NCBI RefSeq assembly: GCF_030211955.1
Contig: NZ_JASODI010000027.1
Location: 1-26,428 of the forward strand
Reading direction: 5' to 3'
Length of the DNA stretch: 26,428 bases
Origin: Corynebacterium frankenforstense
GTDB taxonomy: Bacteria > Actinomycetota > Actinomycetes > Mycobacteriales > Mycobacteriaceae
The notes under the pieces were generated by a model. That model was not told the origin of the DNA, ran no database searches, and saw nothing but the letters and a program-made list of their open reading frames with translations. Both the position numbers and the translations under genes were made by a program. Positions 1-5,620 of this stretch are shown here, one piece after another (position 1 is the first letter of the stretch; the number at the start of each line of letters is the position of its first letter).

Positions 1-26
1 GCCGGGATCCTCTGGGGGATCCCGGC
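1..26. terminator. Perfect inverted repeat, candidate terminator
   Basis: Ten bases (1-10) are perfectly complementary to 17-26, with a six-base loop. It lies 48 bases beyond the bL37 stop codon and could end that leftward transcript. No T-run is visible on the rightward side, and the leftward side is cut off by the window edge, so intrinsic termination is inferred from the stem alone. Confidence 0.5.
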
Positions 27-73
27 CGCGCCACCTTCGACTTCGCTCCGCCTAGCGGGGGCGGTCGATCAAG

Positions 74-148
74 CTAGCAGTTGGGCCGCTTGCCGTGGTT
101 CGACTTCTTCTTGCGGCGGTCCTTGCGCTTGCGTCCGCGCTTGCTCAT
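74..148 (-). CDS. 50S ribosomal protein bL37 (24 aa)
   Basis: This tiny leftward gene encodes 24 residues: an Arg/Lys-rich stretch starting MSKRGRKRKD, then SNHGKRPNC. That is the pattern of bL37, the short basic peptide of the large ribosomal subunit in actinobacteria, which usually ends in a conserved NHGKRPN motif as seen here. The ATG is preceded by a purine-rich AAGGAAGG ribosome binding site at normal distance. It follows whcE on the same strand by 123 bases, and a TACAGT hexamer at 193-198 may give it its own promoter. The last residue is Cys, where I remember Ser, Ala or Thr as more usual. The gene is too short for most ORF callers. Identity is from remembered family sequence and the match over the tail is distinctive. 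Confidence 0.9.
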   Translation of the reverse strand: MSKRGRKRKDRRKKKSNHGKRPNC

Positions 149-192
149 GGGGCACCTTCCTTGCTGGGCGGTTGGGTTTCTTTGTCGCTCAC

Positions 193-198
193 ACTGTA
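193..198 (-). promoter_or_regulatory. Candidate -10 for bL37
   Basis: Read leftward this is TACAGT, matching the TAnnnT pattern of corynebacterial SigA -10 elements, about 45 bases before the bL37 ATG. No convincing -35 is seen, which is common in corynebacterial promoters. Expression by readthrough from whcE is the alternative. Confidence 0.35.
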
Positions 199-271
199 GT
201 GCCGGCGGGCACGACCGCGGTAATCGGGGTCGGCCGCTCAGGCGGCTCCGGGTGAGGGGAGCGGGTGGGGC

Positions 272-529
272 CTAGACGGCGACGCGGGTGCGGCGGCCGC
301 GCTTGTTGCGGCGCTTGAGCGCGCGGCGCTCCTCCTCGGACAGGCCGCCCCACACGCCGGCGTCCTGGCCGGTCTCCAGGGCCCAGGCCAGGCACTGGGA
401 GGTGACGGGGCAGCGGTTGCAGACGAGCTTCGCCTTGGCGATCTGGGCCAGGGCGGGCCCGGAGTTGCCCACGGGGAAGAACAGTTCGGGGTCCTCGTCG
501 CGGCAGACGGCCTTGTGACGCCAATCCAT
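272..529 (-). CDS. whcE: WhiB1-type Fe-S transcription regulator (WhcE)
   Basis: An 85-residue Wbl protein that binds a redox- and NO-sensitive [4Fe-4S] cluster and works with the primary sigma factor at promoters. The four cluster cysteines are Cys9, Cys37, Cys40 and Cys46 (C...CxxCxxxxxC). The GVWGG turn is at 58-62 and is followed by a basic tail rich in Lys/Arg that contacts DNA. The N-terminus (MDWRHKAVCRDEDPELFFP) is nearly identical to mycobacterial WhiB1; the corynebacterial orthologue is WhcE, linked to oxidative and heat stress. An AAGGAG site at 541-546 lies 11 bases before the ATG. The gene is followed by a weak GCCGC/GCGGC hairpin at 233-246 and then bL37. The long upstream region suggests complex control. 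WhiB1 is essential in M. tuberculosis, and its promoter there is cAMP-receptor (CRP) controlled. Confidence 0.95.
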   Translation of the reverse strand: MDWRHKAVCRDEDPELFFPVGNSGPALAQIAKAKLVCNRCPVTSQCLAWALETGQDAGVWGGLSEEERRALKRRNKRGRRTRVAV

Positions 530-616
530 TTCGGGTCAGTCTCCTTAGGAAGTCTCGGGTTACAGAAAAATGCAGTGGGAAACGATCGGTGAACGGGACC
601 GGGCGCACCAGAGACA

Positions 617-640
617 CATCCCCGCCCGCTCGTGGGGATG
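617..640. other. Hairpin in whcE leader region
   Basis: CATCCCC at 617-623 pairs perfectly with GGGGATG at 634-640 across a ten-base loop. It lies about 90 bases before the whcE start. It could be an RNA stem in the leader or an operator; there is no T-run on either side. Confidence 0.45.
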
Positions 641-730
641 CGCATTGTTTAAGCTCTCGGGCGAGTGCGTGCGGGGCGGGATCGCACGGGGAACGGACCC
701 CCGGCTCGCTCCGCAACGGTTCACTCGGCG

Positions 731-775
731 TTAACCCGCTGGCGCTCTCGGGTTAAGGGCCGGTTTTCCAACCGG
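731..775. other. Two tandem hairpins in whcE upstream region
   Basis: TTAACCCG (731-738) pairs with CGGGTTAA (749-756). Three bases later CCGGTT (760-765) pairs with AACCGG (770-775) around a TTCC loop. On the rightward strand the second stem is followed by a T-rich run, giving a small intrinsic-terminator look, yet no rightward gene lies before it. They more likely act as structure in a leftward whcE leader. Confidence 0.45.
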
Positions 776-838
776 TTGCTTTTGCTGATTGTTGATCATG
801 GCACGGTTACGTACTCTTGGCTAGAGTTACACCGAAAA

Positions 839-854
839 TGTGTCCGAAGTTACA
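839..854. promoter_or_regulatory. Possible GlxR/CRP-type operator
   Basis: TGTGT-N6-TTACA matches the GlxR/CRP consensus TGTGA-N6-TCACA at 8 of 10 fixed positions. It abuts the GTATATAC -10-like palindrome. CRP control of whiB1 is documented in M. tuberculosis, which makes the location meaningful. The match is imperfect and was found by eye. Confidence 0.35.
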
Positions 855-1024
855 GTATATACTTGGCCTCCGGCACGATCGGGGGCGGATATAGCTCTGA
901 AAAATTACTGAGGGGAACCTTGGTAAAACGGTTTGGCCAGCGGAAACTAACCCGCGCGACTGAGTACGCGCGCCACGGCGGCGTCAAATTGACTCGCCCC
1001 GGTCGCCCGGAAGGCCCCGCCCGA

Positions 1025-1030
1025 TAGGAT
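1025..1030 (+). promoter_or_regulatory. -10 element, leaderless start
   Basis: TAGGAT ends seven bases before the GTG at 1038, so transcription would begin at or next to the start codon. No Shine-Dalgarno sequence is present, which fits a leaderless mRNA. A TTGACT at 989-994 is too far upstream (30-base spacer) to be its -35. Confidence 0.55.
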
Positions 1031-1037
1031 CGAGGCC

Positions 1038-1541
1038 GTGAACAAGACCAGTCCCAGCCCGAAAAGCGGACCCGCCACGACCCCGGCCCGTGCGGGCGGG
1101 CGCGTCCCCGTGCCCGCCACCGTGCGCTATGCCGGGATCATCGCCTGCGTGCAGTCGGTGGTCGTCATCGCCTACGCCATCCTGCTGCTTGCCCGGCAGG
1201 TCCTCGGCGAGCGCGGCGCCGACATCGTCAGTGAAGCCGGCGGCAACGCCGGTTGGGTCGCCACCGGCACCGCGGTCTTCCTGCTCATCGTCTTCGGCGG
1301 CGTCTTCGCCGGCGGTCTCGGGCTGGCCCGCGGCACCCACCGCTGGGGGCGCGGCCCGGTGATCATCCTGCAGATCATCTTCCTTCCGATCTCCTTCAGC
1401 ATGTTCGGCGCCGGGGCCTGGCCGCTCGGCGTGGTCACCCTCGTCAGCGCCGTGGCCATCCTGGTCCTGCTGTTCAGCCCGGCCTCCGTGCACTGGGCCG
1501 CCGCGGCCTTCGACACCACCGGCCCCGAGCAGCGGCGCTGA
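1038..1541 (+). CDS. Small four-helix membrane protein
   Basis: A 167-residue protein. After a Pro/Ala/Thr-rich cytoplasmic start of about 28 residues, four hydrophobic segments are visible at roughly 29-53, 72-95, 105-124 and 128-147, followed by a short polar tail. No catalytic or transport motif is recognisable. By position next to whiB1 it corresponds to the uncharacterised integral membrane protein Rv3217c and its corynebacterial counterparts; I inferred this from synteny. The GTG start is favoured because a TAGGAT -10 sits seven bases upstream, suggesting a leaderless transcript, and there is no ribosome binding site for any nearby alternative. It is transcribed away from whcE and stands alone, with terminator-like stems following. 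Function unknown. Confidence 0.8.
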   Translation: MNKTSPSPKSGPATTPARAGGRVPVPATVRYAGIIACVQSVVVIAYAILLLARQVLGERGADIVSEAGGNAGWVATGTAVFLLIVFGGVFAGGLGLARGTHRWGRGPVIILQIIFLPISFSMFGAGAWPLGVVTLVSAVAILVLLFSPASVHWAAAAFDTTGPEQRR

Positions 1542-1568
1542 GGCGGACACCGCAGACATCGTGGATCC

Positions 1569-1589
1569 GGCGGGCCCGCAGGGCCCGCC
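1569..1589. terminator. GC-rich hairpin after membrane protein gene
   Basis: GGCGGGCCC (1569-1577) pairs perfectly with GGGCCCGCC (1581-1589) around a three-base loop, 28 bases after the membrane protein stop. There is no T-run, so termination is inferred from stem strength. Confidence 0.5.
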
Positions 1590-1649
1590 CGCCCACGCCG
1601 CAGGTACGCGCCGGCGGTGAGCGGCGCGACGTCGTCAATTGACCGGGAA

Positions 1650-1685
1650 ACCCCCGCTCACCCGGAGAACCGGGTGCGCGGGGGT
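1650..1685. terminator. Strong stem-loop between convergent genes
   Basis: Sixteen bases (1650-1665) pair with 1670-1685 with one mismatch around an AGAA tetraloop. It lies 22 bases past the stop of the leftward beta-propeller gene, and read leftward it is followed by TTT. It probably terminates the helicase/propeller transcript and may also stop rightward transcription. Confidence 0.75.
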
Positions 1686-1707
1686 CTGCTCCGCGGGAAC
1701 GGCGGCT

Positions 1708-2970
1708 TCAGAGCACGCGCAGGGCGGCCAGCTCGTCGCCGCGGCGCTCGATGACGCGGTCGCCGGCCAGGGCCAGGTCCACCTCGCCGGTGTAGCCGGC
1801 GCGGTCGACGGGGATGGTGTGCTCGACCTTCCCGGTGTCCCAGTCGGCCACGGCCAGGCCCTCGGCGGTGGGGTAGACCAGGCGGCCGCCGACGGCCACG
1901 CCGGTGCCCGTGGCGTCCTCGAGCACGTGGGCGACCTCGAGGTTGTCCGGGTGCATCAGGTGGAGGCGCTCGCCGTCGAACCAGCTCATGTGGTGCGGCA
2001 GGTCCGCGGTGCGAGGCAGGAAGAGGCCCTCGGGGGTGCCCTCGTCGGCGGGGGCGCCGATCACGGGGGCGTCGGCGACGTCGCGGGAGAGGCGCTCGGT
2101 GCCGTCCTGGGCGAAGCTGCGCAGGCGCGGGGCGGGGCCGGGCTCGAAGACGGCCGCGCCGTCCTGGCCGACGGCCACCAGGCGCGAGCCCGAGGCCAGC
2201 GCGACCTCACCGTCCATCTCGGGGGCGCGGGAGTCCTCCGGGGTGGTCGCCTGGAAGCGCAGCCAGGTGTGCTCCGGATCGTCGGGGCAGTCCTCGGTCA
2301 CCGCGAGCAGCTCGGTGCGGGTCAGCGCCGAGTTGATCACGCACTCCTCGTGGGGCTGCTGCTCCGGCTCCTGCTTGGCGGGCACGTCGCCGTACTCGAC
2401 GGTGCGCACCAGATCCGAGCGCCACAGCTCGACGCGCTCGGGGGAGGCCACACCGACGCGGCTGTTGGAGACCACCGAGGCGACCTCGTCGGGCGCCGGG
2501 GCGGAGCGGGTCGCCGAGTAGGAGCCGTCGGCGGCGTGCAGGGAGACGGCGTCGCCGCAGCCGGCCTCGGCGGCCGGGTCGCGGAAGACAAGCACGGCCG
2601 TCGACCACGCCGCACCGGCCGCACAGAGTTCGCGGTCGGCGCGAGTGTAGGACCACAGCTGCGTGCCGTCGGGGGCCAGGCCGCGGGCGCCGTGCTCCTC
2701 GGGCACCACGGTCACGCCCTCGATGACGATCGGGCGGGTGGTGCCGGGCGGGGACAGGGCGGGGGTGGACCAGTCGGCCTCGACGGCGGTGGGCGAGGAG
2801 CGGGGCTCGTCGGGGATCGCGGCCGAGGCTTCGGCGACGGTGTGGCTGACCTCGCGCACGGAGGCGGTGAAGACCACACCGAGCACGGCGGCCATCGCGA
2901 CGACGGCGATGACGGCGGTGGCGATCAGGTCACCGCGGGTGCGCCGCAGCGGCGCGCCGGCCCCGCTCAA
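1708..2970 (-). CDS. Membrane-anchored PQQ-like beta-propeller protein
   Basis: A 420-residue protein with a short basic N-terminus, one hydrophobic segment at about 14-35, and a large exported domain. That domain is made of repeated short strands with W/Y and D/G turns, for example around TQLWSYTRADREL, typical of a PQQ/quinoprotein-like beta-propeller. No enzyme motif is seen; such domains usually act as scaffolds or bind partners outside the membrane. It corresponds by position to Rv3212, next to rhlE. The chosen start is TTG at 2970, which shares TTGA with the helicase stop and has AAGGAA seven bases before it. Longer frames starting inside the helicase gene give an Arg/Pro-rich stretch that is out-of-frame coding shadow. 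Translational coupling to the helicase is likely. The strong stem at 1650-1685 ends the unit. Role unknown, probably cell-envelope. Confidence 0.8.
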   Translation of the reverse strand: MSGAGAPLRRTRGDLIATAVIAVVAMAAVLGVVFTASVREVSHTVAEASAAIPDEPRSSPTAVEADWSTPALSPPGTTRPIVIEGVTVVPEEHGARGLAPDGTQLWSYTRADRELCAAGAAWSTAVLVFRDPAAEAGCGDAVSLHAADGSYSATRSAPAPDEVASVVSNSRVGVASPERVELWRSDLVRTVEYGDVPAKQEPEQQPHEECVINSALTRTELLAVTEDCPDDPEHTWLRFQATTPEDSRAPEMDGEVALASGSRLVAVGQDGAAVFEPGPAPRLRSFAQDGTERLSRDVADAPVIGAPADEGTPEGLFLPRTADLPHHMSWFDGERLHLMHPDNLEVAHVLEDATGTGVAVGGRLVYPTAEGLAVADWDTGKVEHTIPVDRAGYTGEVDLALAGDRVIERRGDELAALRVL

Positions 2971-4304
2971 CGGCGGTTCCTTCCGCGTCCGCGGCCGCCG
3001 TGGCCACGTCCGCGGCGGCCGTGACCGTGGCCGCCACGGCCGCTGCGCTCCTCGCCGGGGGCGGGCAGGCCGAAGACGCGGCGGGCCCGGCCCACGCGGT
3101 CGGGGGCGTCGTCGGGAATGTCGAGCGCCTCGCCGAGCTCCGGGGAGGTGGAGAACCAGCGCGGCGGCTCGGCCATGTCCAGGCCGACCTCGTCGTTGAT
3201 CGCGGACCACTTCGCGGCCTCGTCGTAGCCGATCAGGGTCACGGCGGTGCCGGAGTGGCCGGCGCGTCCGGTGCGCCCGATGCGGTGGATGTAGGTCATC
3301 GGGTCGTCCGGGGTCTGGTAGTTGATCACGTGGGTCACGTCGTCGACGTCGATGCCGCGGGCGGCGACGTCGGTGGCCACGAGGATCTCCACGATGCCGT
3401 CGCGGAAGGCGTTCAGCGACTTTTCGCGCGCGCCCTGGCCCAGGTCACCGTGCACCGAGGCGACGGTGAAGCCGCGGCCGGCGAGGTCCTCGGCCACCCG
3501 GGCGGCGGTGCGCTTGGTGCGGGTGAAGATGATGGTGCGCCCGCGCCCGTCGGCCTGCAGGATGCGGGCCAGCACCGCCGGCTTGTCCATGCGGTGCGAC
3601 AGGAAGGCGACCTGCCGGGTCGAGGCGTGGGTCAGCCCCGACTCGGTGGCCTCGGCGCGGATGTGCACCGGGCGGTTCATGAAGCTGCGCGCCAGCGCCA
3701 GGATCGGCCCCGGCATCGTCGCGGAGAAGAGCATCGTCTGGTGCCGGTGGGTCAGGGTGGCCAGGATCTTCTCGATGTCCGGCAGGAAGCCCAGGTCGAG
3801 CATCTCGTCGGCCTCGTCGAGCACGAGCACCGCCACGCGGTCCAGGCGCAGCTCGCCGCGCTGGTGCAGGTCCAGCAGGCGGCCCGGGGTGCCGACGACG
3901 ACGTCCACGCCGGCGTTGAGTGCGTCGATCTGCTCCTCGTAGGGGCGCCCGCCGTATATGGTGGTCACGCGCACCGGCAGGTTCTTCGCGGCGGTGGTCA
4001 GGTCGTCGCCGACCTGGTCGGCCAGCTCTCGGGTGGGGGCGACCACCAGGGCGCGCGGGGTGCCGTCGAGCTCCTCGACGTCGGCGGAGTCGAAGACGCG
4101 GTCGAGCAGCGGCACACCGTAGCCGAGCGTCTTGCCCATGCCGGTGCGCGCCTGGCCGATCAGGTCGCGGCCGTCGAGCGCGATCGGCAGCGTGAGCTCC
4201 TGGATGGCGAAGGTGCGGGTGATCCCGGCGGCCGCGAGGGCCTCGGTGATCTCGGCGGCGACGCCGAGTTCGGCGAACGTGGGACTGGTACTGACGGCAG
4301 ACAC
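2967..4304 (-). CDS. rhlE: DEAD-box RNA helicase (RhlE type)
   Basis: A 445-residue SF2 ATP-dependent RNA helicase that remodels structured RNA or ribosome precursors in the cytoplasm. All core motifs are present: Q motif (FAIQ, 32-35), motif I ARTGMGKT (52-59), PTRELA (90-95), TPGR (139-142), DEAD (163-166), SAT (194-196), ATDVAARGID (310-319) and HRIGRTGR (340-347). The tail from about 421 is a Gly/Arg/His-rich RGG-like stretch likely to bind RNA. Motif I has Arg-Met where AQTGSGKT is common; I regard this as an actinobacterial RhlE trait. The GTG start at 4304 is preceded by TAGTAT six bases upstream (leaderless pattern) and no Shine-Dalgarno site. It forms an operon with the beta-propeller gene and diverges from DUF3107. 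The precise paralogue name (rhlE against deaD) is from synteny with Rv3211. Confidence 0.93.
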   Translation of the reverse strand: MSAVSTSPTFAELGVAAEITEALAAAGITRTFAIQELTLPIALDGRDLIGQARTGMGKTLGYGVPLLDRVFDSADVEELDGTPRALVVAPTRELADQVGDDLTTAAKNLPVRVTTIYGGRPYEEQIDALNAGVDVVVGTPGRLLDLHQRGELRLDRVAVLVLDEADEMLDLGFLPDIEKILATLTHRHQTMLFSATMPGPILALARSFMNRPVHIRAEATESGLTHASTRQVAFLSHRMDKPAVLARILQADGRGRTIIFTRTKRTAARVAEDLAGRGFTVASVHGDLGQGAREKSLNAFRDGIVEILVATDVAARGIDVDDVTHVINYQTPDDPMTYIHRIGRTGRAGHSGTAVTLIGYDEAAKWSAINDEVGLDMAEPPRWFSTSPELGEALDIPDDAPDRVGRARRVFGLPAPGEERSGRGGHGHGRRGRGHGGRGRGRNRR

Positions 4305-4310
4305 ACCTAG

Positions 4311-4316
4311 ATACTA
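4311..4316 (-). promoter_or_regulatory. -10 element of rhlE, leaderless start
   Basis: Read leftward this is TAGTAT, ending six bases before the GTG start at 4304. No ribosome binding site fits between them. It lies only 12 bases from the opposing -10 at 4329-4334, so the two promoters must share or compete for the same DNA. Confidence 0.6.
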
Positions 4317-4328
4317 TCGGGCGCGGGC

Positions 4329-4334
4329 TATGAT
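4329..4334 (+). promoter_or_regulatory. -10 element of the DUF3107 array
   Basis: TATGAT, a near-consensus corynebacterial -10, is followed seven bases later by ATG at 4342. Transcription would start at about 4341-4342, leaving a 100-base stretch before the DUF3107 ATG. It probably drives the long rightward array. Confidence 0.65.
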
Positions 4335-4341
4335 GGGCCCC

Positions 4342-4479
4342 ATGCCTCGACCCGGGGCCCGGCCGTGCGACGGGCGGGCCCTTTTGACGGGCGGGCGAGC
4401 ACGAACCCGAGACGAAGGAAAGCGAGCTCTGTTTCAGCAGCATGGAACTCAAGATCGGCTTCAAGGACACTCCGCGTGA
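4342..4479 (+). CDS. Possible leaderless upstream ORF (45 aa)
   Basis: The ATG at 4342 sits exactly where transcription from TATGAT should begin, so the mRNA would start with AUG and could be translated as a leaderless message. The frame runs 45 codons, is rich in Arg, Gly and Ala, and resembles no family I know. It ends at 4479, 38 bases inside DUF3107 and in another frame. If translated, it would carry ribosomes across the DUF3107 start and could reduce or modulate its use. Against it: no codon signature can be judged at this length, and the AUG at the start site may be chance. Confidence 0.35.
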   Translation: MPRPGARPCDGRALLTGGRARTRDEGKRALFQQHGTQDRLQGHSA

Positions 4480-4669
4480 ACTCGTGATCGACGCCAAGGG
4501 CGACGCCGAGGCCGTCTCCGGCGAGGTGCGCTCGGCCCTCGAGCGCGGCGAGGGGATCCTGGAGCTGGAGGACCAGCGCGGCCAGCGCTACCTCCTCCGT
4601 GTCTCCGAGGTCGCCTACGCCGCCGTAGGCGCGGACACCCCGCGCACCGTCGGCTTCGCCGGGGCCTGA
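4442..4669 (+). CDS. DUF3107 family protein (TB9.4-like)
   Basis: A 75-residue cytosolic protein beginning MELKIGFKDTPRELV, closely resembling M. tuberculosis TB9.4 (Rv3208A), whose start is MEVKIGITDSPRELV. The family's conserved features are visible: the N-terminal strand, the helix around 22-35, the EDQRGQRYLLR strand pair (43-53) and the VGF end (70-72). TB9.4 is known as a small immunogenic protein of unknown biochemical role. The only in-frame start after the upstream stop is the ATG at 4442. The nearest Shine-Dalgarno-like AAGGAA (4415-4420) is about 21 bases away, unusually far, so translation initiation looks weak or specially controlled (see the overlapping upstream ORF). It is the first annotated gene of the rightward array leading to AdnAB. 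Family assignment is confident; function is unknown. Confidence 0.9.
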   Translation: MELKIGFKDTPRELVIDAKGDAEAVSGEVRSALERGEGILELEDQRGQRYLLRVSEVAYAAVGADTPRTVGFAGA

Positions 4670-4759
4670 CCCGGCCCGCCGGCGCCCGCCCCGCTGAGCC
4701 TTGAATGCCCCGGGCGCGCCGGCACCACCCCGCCCACTTCCTCGACCCCTGGTTGGCTG

Positions 4760-5620
4760 ATGTCTCACGAACCCTGGTACGTCCGCTTCGCGCGGTCCTT
4801 CGGCTGGCGCGCCTACGCCATCCCGGTCCTCGCCGTGATCACCGTGTGGGTGCTCATCGACGTCTTCACCGGGTCCGGCATGTCCTCGCCCGAGCAGACC
4901 CCGGACCAGGCCGCTGAGTCCTCCACCCTGGAGACCGGCCCGAACCCGGCCGACCAGCCCGACCCGCGCATCGCCGCCGCCGAGCTGCCGGCCGGCGGGC
5001 CCTACGCCACGGAGAGCACCGGTGAGTACCGCCTGATCGGCCGGCCCGGCGCCGAGGCGGGCCGGGGCACCGAGAAGACGGTGCGCTACGTCATCGAGGT
5101 CGAGAAGGGCGTGGACACCTCGTCGACGGGCGGCGACGACGCGCTGGCGCACATGATCGACACCACCCTGACCAACCCGGCCGGGTGGACCCACGACGAG
5201 CGCTTCCGCTTCGAGCACGTCGGTCCCGACGACGACCCGAACATGCGCATCCAGCTGACCAGCGTGGGCACCACCCACGAGACCTGCGGGCACGACCTGG
5301 CCATGGAGACCAGCTGCTTCTACAGCGACGGCAACCGCCTGGTCATCAACGAGGCCCGCTGGGTGCGCGGCGCCACGCCCTTCAAGGGCGACATCGGCTC
5401 CTACCGCCAGTACCTGATCAACCACGAGGTCGGCCACGGCATCGGCTTCGCCGCCCACCAGCCCTGCGGCGGCGACGGCGAGCTGGCCCCGGTGATGATG
5501 CAGCAGACCCTGAGCCTGAACAACGCCGAGCTGCACTCCTTCGACCCGGAGGAGGTCTACCCGGACGTCGACGAGACCTGCCGCTACAACCCGTGGCCCT
5601 ACCCGAAGGTGCAGCCGTGA
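4760..5620 (+). CDS. DUF3152 protein, metzincin-like exported protease candidate
   Basis: A 286-residue protein with a transmembrane segment at about 18-36, a Pro/Glu/Ser-rich linker to about 75, and an extracytoplasmic DUF3152 domain. Near the C-terminus is the zinc-protease-like motif HEVGHGIGFAAHQPC: His222, Glu223 and His226, with His233 as candidate third ligand and VMMQQ at 245-249 resembling a Met-turn. The third His is one residue farther than in the classical HExxHxxGxxH. Cys176, Cys186 and Cys236 could form disulfides outside the membrane. The homologue in M. tuberculosis is Rv3207c. No ribosome binding site is obvious before the ATG, so the start is less sure. It overlaps the next gene by four bases (GTGA). 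Proteolysis is inferred from the motif only; substrates are unknown. Confidence 0.85.
   Translation: MSHEPWYVRFARSFGWRAYAIPVLAVITVWVLIDVFTGSGMSSPEQTPDQAAESSTLETGPNPADQPDPRIAAAELPAGGPYATESTGEYRLIGRPGAEAGRGTEKTVRYVIEVEKGVDTSSTGGDDALAHMIDTTLTNPAGWTHDERFRFEHVGPDDDPNMRIQLTSVGTTHETCGHDLAMETSCFYSDGNRLVINEARWVRGATPFKGDIGSYRQYLINHEVGHGIGFAAHQPCGGDGELAPVMMQQTLSLNNAELHSFDPEEVYPDVDETCRYNPWPYPKVQP

Larger units (their letters stand above)
530..1037. promoter_or_regulatory. 508-base divergent regulatory region of whcE
   Basis: There is no supportable gene here. The stretch 780-960 is clearly more AT-rich than the surroundings. It holds a GTATATAC palindrome (855-862) that reads as a TATACT -10 on both strands, three GTTAC repeats at 806, 826 and 849, and a fourth GTTACAG at 559. 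It also holds a CRP/GlxR-like site (839-854) and three hairpins (617-640, 731-756, 760-775) that would fall in a whcE leader if transcription starts near 850. The right end carries the -10 of the membrane protein gene. The true whcE start site cannot be fixed by eye. Confidence 0.6.

Noticed and set aside
760..790. Intrinsic terminator for a rightward transcript
   Set aside because: The stem with T-rich tail looks right, but no rightward gene lies upstream of it in the window; kept only as a structural element.
665..1027. Rightward frame of 120 codons in the whcE upstream region
   Set aside because: No ribosome binding site, no recognisable domain, overlaps the hairpins and AT-rich promoter DNA.
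989..1030. TTGACT/TAGGAT as a standard -35/-10 pair
   Set aside because: The spacer is 30 bases, far beyond the usable 16-19; only the -10 is retained.
1639..3024. Rightward frame of 461 codons opposite the beta-propeller gene
   Set aside because: Starts inside the terminator stem region and has an artefactual Gly/Ala-rich composition; the leftward gene has a start signal, membrane anchor and operon context.
4705..4917. Rightward 70-codon frame overlapping the DUF3152 start
   Set aside because: His/Arg/Leu-rich out-of-frame shadow with no start signal and no family resemblance.
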